Positions 32,923-36,113 of a stretch of DNA of 36,113 nucleotides are shown piece by piece. The notes below the pieces were generated by a model. The model worked only from the letters and a program-made list of their open reading frames with translations. It did no database searches and had not been told where the DNA came from. Location: assembly GCF_014640615.1 (NCBI RefSeq), contig NZ_BMHH01000028.1:1-36113 (forward strand). The letters are read 5' to 3'. The stretch comes from Paramesorhizobium endophyticum (GTDB lineage Bacteria > Pseudomonadota > Alphaproteobacteria > Rhizobiales > Rhizobiaceae). Numbering within the stretch: position 1 is the first letter of the stretch; each line of letters begins with the position of its first letter. Position numbers and translations under genes: made by a program.

Positions 32923-33308
32923 TGCCAGCGTCCCCCAAGCCTCGGTCTACGGTAACATCATCCCCATGTTGTTCCATACGTTATACTTTTCTGACCGATA
33001 ACGGCAGTCGCTTACGCGAACATTTCGTCCGGACCCAGTATGGAGCGCGCTGCGCCCCTACCAGCTTAGCGATACTCTCCGCTATCCACGATTTCTCACT
33101 CATGCGGCGCAAGCTTCCTACGCTGCTGAGCCGACTTGACTCTCCGTTACGAAGGTGCGAACAAATCAAGAACATAATACTGAACCCGTCCCACCAAGGC
33201 AAGAAGGAGCCTGCGCCCGAGTCCGCCATTGGAATCGTCGAATGCCTCAGGTGAGGAGCGGAGCGATTGAGAGGTTATCCCGGTCCGGGGTTAGGCGCGA
33301 ATCATAAG
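32923..33308. other. Intergenic region upstream of the OLD-helicase operon
   Basis: About 386 bases between the nuclease gene and the IS3 element. The only frame of note, minus strand 32,981-33,229 (82 residues), has no recognised family and no good ribosome site. The region should carry the promoter for the nuclease-helicase operon. It may also hold sequence scars from IS insertion. Confidence 0.5.
32980..32985 (-). promoter_or_regulatory. Candidate -10 box for the OLD-helicase operon
   Basis: TATAAC on the minus strand lies 58 bases before the GTG start. The expected -35 position reads CTGCCG, a poor match, so only the -10 supports this promoter. Confidence 0.25.
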
Positions 33309-33347
33309 TGAACCGCGCCGAGTTTTCCGGAGGCTGTTTGGTTTAAG

Positions 33348-34253
33348 TTATGCGGCCATTGCTGGCGCGTCCAGCATGGCGTAATATCGTGCCTCGGCTT
33401 CGGCTGGCGGTATATTCCCGATGGGCTCCAGAAGCCGTCGGTGGTTGAACCAGTCGACCCATTCGAGGGTGGCGAACTCGACCGTTTCGAAGTTCCGCCA
33501 TGGTCCTCGCCGATGGATGACCTCGGCCTTGTAAAGACCGTTGATCGTTTCGGCCAGAGCATTGTCGTAGCTATCGCCGACGCTTCCGACGGAGGGATCG
33601 ATGCCCGCTTCGGTCAGCCGTTCCGAATATCTGATCGACAAATATTGCACACCTCTATCGGAGTGATGGACGAGGCCGCCGCCCTGAACCGGACGCCGGT
33701 CATGGAGGGCCTGCTCCAGAGCATCGAGAACGAAGCCGGCATTCGCCGTCCGGCTCACCCGCCAGCCGACAATGCGGCGGGCGAAGGCGTCGATGACGAA
33801 GGCAACGTAGACGAAGCCGGCCCAGGTGGCGACATAGGTGAAATCCGAAACCCAGAGCCGGTTCGGCGCGGACGCCTTGAACTGACGGTTGACGCGGTCG
33901 AGCGGACACGGCGTTGCCTTGTCGCTGACGGTGGTGCGGACCGGCTTGCCACGGATGACGCCCTTGAGGCCCATCGATCGCATCAGCCGGGCTATGGTGC
34001 ATCGGGCAACCTCGAAGCCCTCCCGCTGCAATTGCCGCCAGACCTTGCGCACGCCATAGACGCGGAAGTTCGCCTCGAATACACGGCGGATCTCGATCTT
34101 CAACGCGATATCGCTGCGCCCGCGAGCTGACAGCCGGCCCACGTCCTCACGCTTTGCGACATGCTCATAATAGCTGGAGGGGGCAATCGGCAGCAGCCTG
34201 CAGATCGGCTCGACCCCGAACACCGGGCGGTGCTCATCGATGAAGGAGATCAT
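33348..34253 (-). CDS. IS3-family transposase OrfB
   Basis: The DDE catalytic part of an IS3 transposase, 301 residues. The triad is Asp137 (LWVSDFTYV), Asp199 ([10 protein letters not shown]) and Glu235 ([12 protein letters not shown]), with 35 residues between the last two, as expected for the rve integrase core. The start ATG overlaps the OrfA stop (ATGA). In this family a -1 frameshift usually makes the OrfAB fusion; the slippery site was not identified with confidence. The frame is intact, so the element may be active. Confidence 0.93.
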   Translation of the reverse strand: MISFIDEHRPVFGVEPICRLLPIAPSSYYEHVAKREDVGRLSARGRSDIALKIEIRRVFEANFRVYGVRKVWRQLQREGFEVARCTIARLMRSMGLKGVIRGKPVRTTVSDKATPCPLDRVNRQFKASAPNRLWVSDFTYVATWAGFVYVAFVIDAFARRIVGWRVSRTANAGFVLDALEQALHDRRPVQGGGLVHHSDRGVQYLSIRYSERLTEAGIDPSVGSVGDSYDNALAETINGLYKAEVIHRRGPWRNFETVEFATLEWVDWFNHRRLLEPIGNIPPAEAEARYYAMLDAPAMAA

Positions 34254-34576
34254 CGCTTCAATGGGCGGTCGAGCTCCGCCATCGCGAAATATGCAGATGC
34301 TTTGCGCAAGATTTCATTGGCCTGGCGAAGTTCGCGGTTCTCCCGCTCCAGAGCCTTCATCTTCTCGGCCATGTCGCTGGGGATACCGGCGCGTTGGCCG
34401 CTGTCCACTTCCGCCTTCTTGACCCATTCATGCAGCGTATGCGCCGAACAGCCGATCTTGGCCGCTATCGACGAAACCGTCGCCCAGCGCGATGGATGCT
34501 CAGCTTCATGGTCCAGAACCAGCCGCACCGCGCGATCCCGAACTTCAGGTGAAAATTTGTTGGTCGTCTTGCTCAT
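34250..34576 (-). CDS. IS3-family transposase OrfA
   Basis: The DNA-binding N-terminal protein of the IS3 transposase, 108 residues. It starts [20 protein letters not shown] and carries a helix-turn-helix ([22 protein letters not shown]). A leucine-zipper-like coiled coil ([20 protein letters not shown]) for oligomerisation follows. It overlaps OrfB by four bases. Confidence 0.92.
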   Translation of the reverse strand: MSKTTNKFSPEVRDRAVRLVLDHEAEHPSRWATVSSIAAKIGCSAHTLHEWVKKAEVDSGQRAGIPSDMAEKMKALERENRELRQANEILRKASAYFAMAELDRPLKR

Positions 34577-34682
34577 CTCGGCTCCACTGTCTCACAAGTT
34601 GGAGCCTCCGGCAAACCCGGCGCGCGTGTGGATGCCCCCGGTTTGGCAAGAAGATTTTGTCGTCCGTGAAGAATGAGGCGGG

Positions 34683-36035
34683 TTAAACTGCCGATGCTTT
34701 TTGCGCGAAGGCGAGCCATGCAATCAGCAGCCACGCCAAGCTCTTCAGCCATTTGATGATGAGAGAGAAGTTATAGCCTGCGGCGGCGAGAACGGCGTTG
34801 ATGGCATCGCCATGTTTGCCGGCCAGATAGTTGCGGTCCATGCGGTGTTCGGCTTTGATATGGCCGATGACCGGCTCGACGGCGGAACGTCGCCGCATCT
34901 GGCGCTTGATGGCCGGGGTGACATTGCGCTTCTGACCAGCGGTGAAGACCCGGAGCTTGTGGCTATCCGGTGCATTGTGGCCGCGATAGCCGGCATCGGC
35001 GAGGATGCGTCCGATCTCATTGCCGATGGTCTTTTCCATGTCGGGAATGACGGCTGCCAACGTATGGCCGTCATAAGGATTGCCGGGCAAGGCTTTTGCA
35101 TGCAGGGCGAACTGGCCGCCCTTTGATCGCTTCAATGTGGTGGCGACCGAGACTTTGACGCCGAACTCATAAGGCCGGTGTGCCTTGCCTTTGCCGATAC
35201 ATTCGACCTCCGGCGCATGCAGGCTGTAAATCTTGCGGCCACGCTGGCGCTGGCGTTGCTCCAGCACCGTGTTGGCCTGATGCAGCGGCCAGAGGAAGAC
35301 GGAACGCAGCGCTTCGTCCTCGCCAATCCGGCGCTGGATGTCGCGGATGGTGCGGCCCAGATAGGTCTTGAGCGTCCGTAGTGCCTTCCTCGCCCGCTTG
35401 AACTGCTTGGCATGAGCGTAACGCTGGTGCTGGATCAGCGCCAGCTTTCCAACCCGGACATAGGTCTGACGTAACGTCATGCCGTTCTTCTTCGCCAGTT
35501 TCACCAGCCGCTCGCGCGCCCGGTTGAGGAGCTTGGCATCGGTGGGAAACATCACATTCTTCGGCTGGACGGTCGTATCGACGATGACCTGTCGCGTATC
35601 CTGCGGCTGCATCGCTCCGGTCTTGACCGCCACCGCCAGGCTTTCCTGCAACAGCGCGCTCACGCGATCCTCGCCCATGCGATTGCGCCACCGCGTCATC
35701 GATGAACGGTCGAAGGGGAGCTTATGACAGAAGAACTCTTCGCCGCACAAATATTGGAAATAAGGATTCTCCAGCCAGCGGACGCACAGTTCCTCATCCG
35801 ACAGATTGAAGGTGTGCTTCAAGATCGCCAGCCCGGCCATCAGCCTTGTGGGAAGCGGCGGCATGCCGGGGCGGTCGGAATAAACCTCGCCGAAGCGCTG
35901 CTCCAGATGCGGCCAGTCGATCTCTCGCGCCAGCCGCACCAGTTCGTGCTTCATGTTGAGGATCTGATCCAGCCGGGAGCGGAACAAATCCTGCTCTCCC
36001 GTCTCGCGCCGCTCGCGTGGTCTCGACATCGCCAT
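34683..36035 (-). CDS. IS5-like transposase (DUF772 plus DDE domain)
   Basis: A 450-residue DDE transposase, probably of an IS5-related element. The N-terminal DUF772 region (GLAILKHTFNLSDEELCVRW) is followed by the DDE core: Asp153 (VIVDTTVQPKN), Asp347 (ILADAGYRGHN) and Glu387 (SAVEPVIGHIKAEHRM). The start could be Met1 at 36,035 or Met3 at 36,029, which is better spaced from GGAG. The reading frame is intact. The element's ends were not found with confidence: the right end may lie beyond the window, and the gap to the IS3 element (34,626-34,682) contains no gene. Confidence 0.9.
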   Translation of the reverse strand: MAMSRPRERRETGEQDLFRSRLDQILNMKHELVRLAREIDWPHLEQRFGEVYSDRPGMPPLPTRLMAGLAILKHTFNLSDEELCVRWLENPYFQYLCGEEFFCHKLPFDRSSMTRWRNRMGEDRVSALLQESLAVAVKTGAMQPQDTRQVIVDTTVQPKNVMFPTDAKLLNRARERLVKLAKKNGMTLRQTYVRVGKLALIQHQRYAHAKQFKRARKALRTLKTYLGRTIRDIQRRIGEDEALRSVFLWPLHQANTVLEQRQRQRGRKIYSLHAPEVECIGKGKAHRPYEFGVKVSVATTLKRSKGGQFALHAKALPGNPYDGHTLAAVIPDMEKTIGNEIGRILADAGYRGHNAPDSHKLRVFTAGQKRNVTPAIKRQMRRRSAVEPVIGHIKAEHRMDRNYLAGKHGDAINAVLAAAGYNFSLIIKWLKSLAWLLIAWLAFAQKASAV

Positions 36036-36113
36036 TCTCCGGTTTGTCGTAAGCGCTTTCCCGCTGCCCTCCTGCCGCGGGAGATGTGAGCGTGCGAAGA
36101 AGGCTCCGGTTAG

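Larger units (their letters stand above)
33309..34625 (-). mobile_element. IS3-family insertion sequence
   Basis: About 1.3 kb with two overlapping transposase frames. The ends share an imperfect inverted repeat: the left reads GCGCCGAGTTTTCCGGAGGCT (about 33,316-33,336) and the reverse complement of the right reads GCGCCGGGTTTGCCGGAGGCT. The left end starts TGAACC; the right end lacks a clear GGTTCA, so its last few bases look altered and the exact border is uncertain. No target duplication was identified. Confidence 0.8.
22099..36113. mobile_element. Genomic island integrated in radC (right end outside window)
   Basis: The island begins where the radC sequence ends (about 22,098) and continues to the window edge. 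It holds an integrase next to the left border, a toxin-antitoxin pair, several unrecognised genes, a Gabija-like pair and two insertion sequences. The missing radC 3' end and the matching direct repeat (expected to include CACAACCACCC) do not appear anywhere in the window, so the right border lies beyond it or was lost to IS-mediated deletion. Confidence 0.8.

Noticed and set aside
32981-33229. 82-residue minus-strand frame upstream of the OLD nuclease
   Set aside because: No ribosome site, no family resemblance, and it overlaps the likely promoter region.
22099-36113. CRISPR array or cas genes in the island
   Set aside because: No regularly spaced repeats with unique spacers and no Cas-like protein were found.

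Overview
The window looks like part of a chromosome from a Brucella/Ochrobactrum-type alphaproteobacterium (Hyphomicrobiales). The basis is the dnaB-alr-radA-cvpA-purF gene order, a class I PHA synthase, the alanine-type aminotransferase/hom pair, an sfsA-map-radC string, and scattered GCATGATC-type palindromic repeats of the kind common in this group. The assignment is by recognition only; no search was run.

Left part, about 1-22,098: ordinary core genome. On the minus strand, read right to left, lie glpX (class II fructose-bisphosphatase), recJ, cobT, dnaB, alr, radA, cvpA, purF and a short-chain dehydrogenase. They serve replication and repair, cell-wall D-alanine, purine synthesis and cobamide assembly. 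A Rho-independent terminator separates cvpA from purF. Further right are a frameshifted, 5'-truncated ABC-F ATPase remnant, an M15-type lipoprotein peptidase, and phaC on the minus strand. A small lipoprotein, an AlaC-like aminotransferase, hom, a tRNA-Glu(UUC) gene with its own promoter, sfsA, map and radC follow on the plus strand.

Right part, about 22,099-36,113: a genomic island that interrupts radC. The radC reading frame is intact up to the HNHP of its JAMM motif and then changes to foreign sequence. An arm-binding-type tyrosine integrase starts about 190 bp further on, behind two sets of short direct repeats. The cargo is defence-like. It holds a secreted nuclease-fold protein, a HigB/HigA toxin-antitoxin pair, and a tightly coupled run of four more ORFs: an AbiJ/Abi_C-like protein, a degenerate PD-(D/E)XK-like protein, a 26-residue peptide and a helical protein. 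A cysteine-motif protein of unknown function comes next. On the opposite strand is a two-gene operon of a class 2 OLD-type ATPase/TOPRIM nuclease and a UvrD-type helicase, the composition and order of the Gabija anti-phage system, but with both proteins clearly larger than the founding ones. An IS3-family element and an IS5-like transposase gene fill the right end. The island's right border and the lost 3' end of radC are not in the window.

Most interesting are the HigBA-headed multigene block (24,003-27,392), which could be one toxin-antitoxin-regulated defence unit not known to me, and the enlarged Gabija-like pair that converges on it. Functions of the four unrecognised cargo genes are inference or left open.
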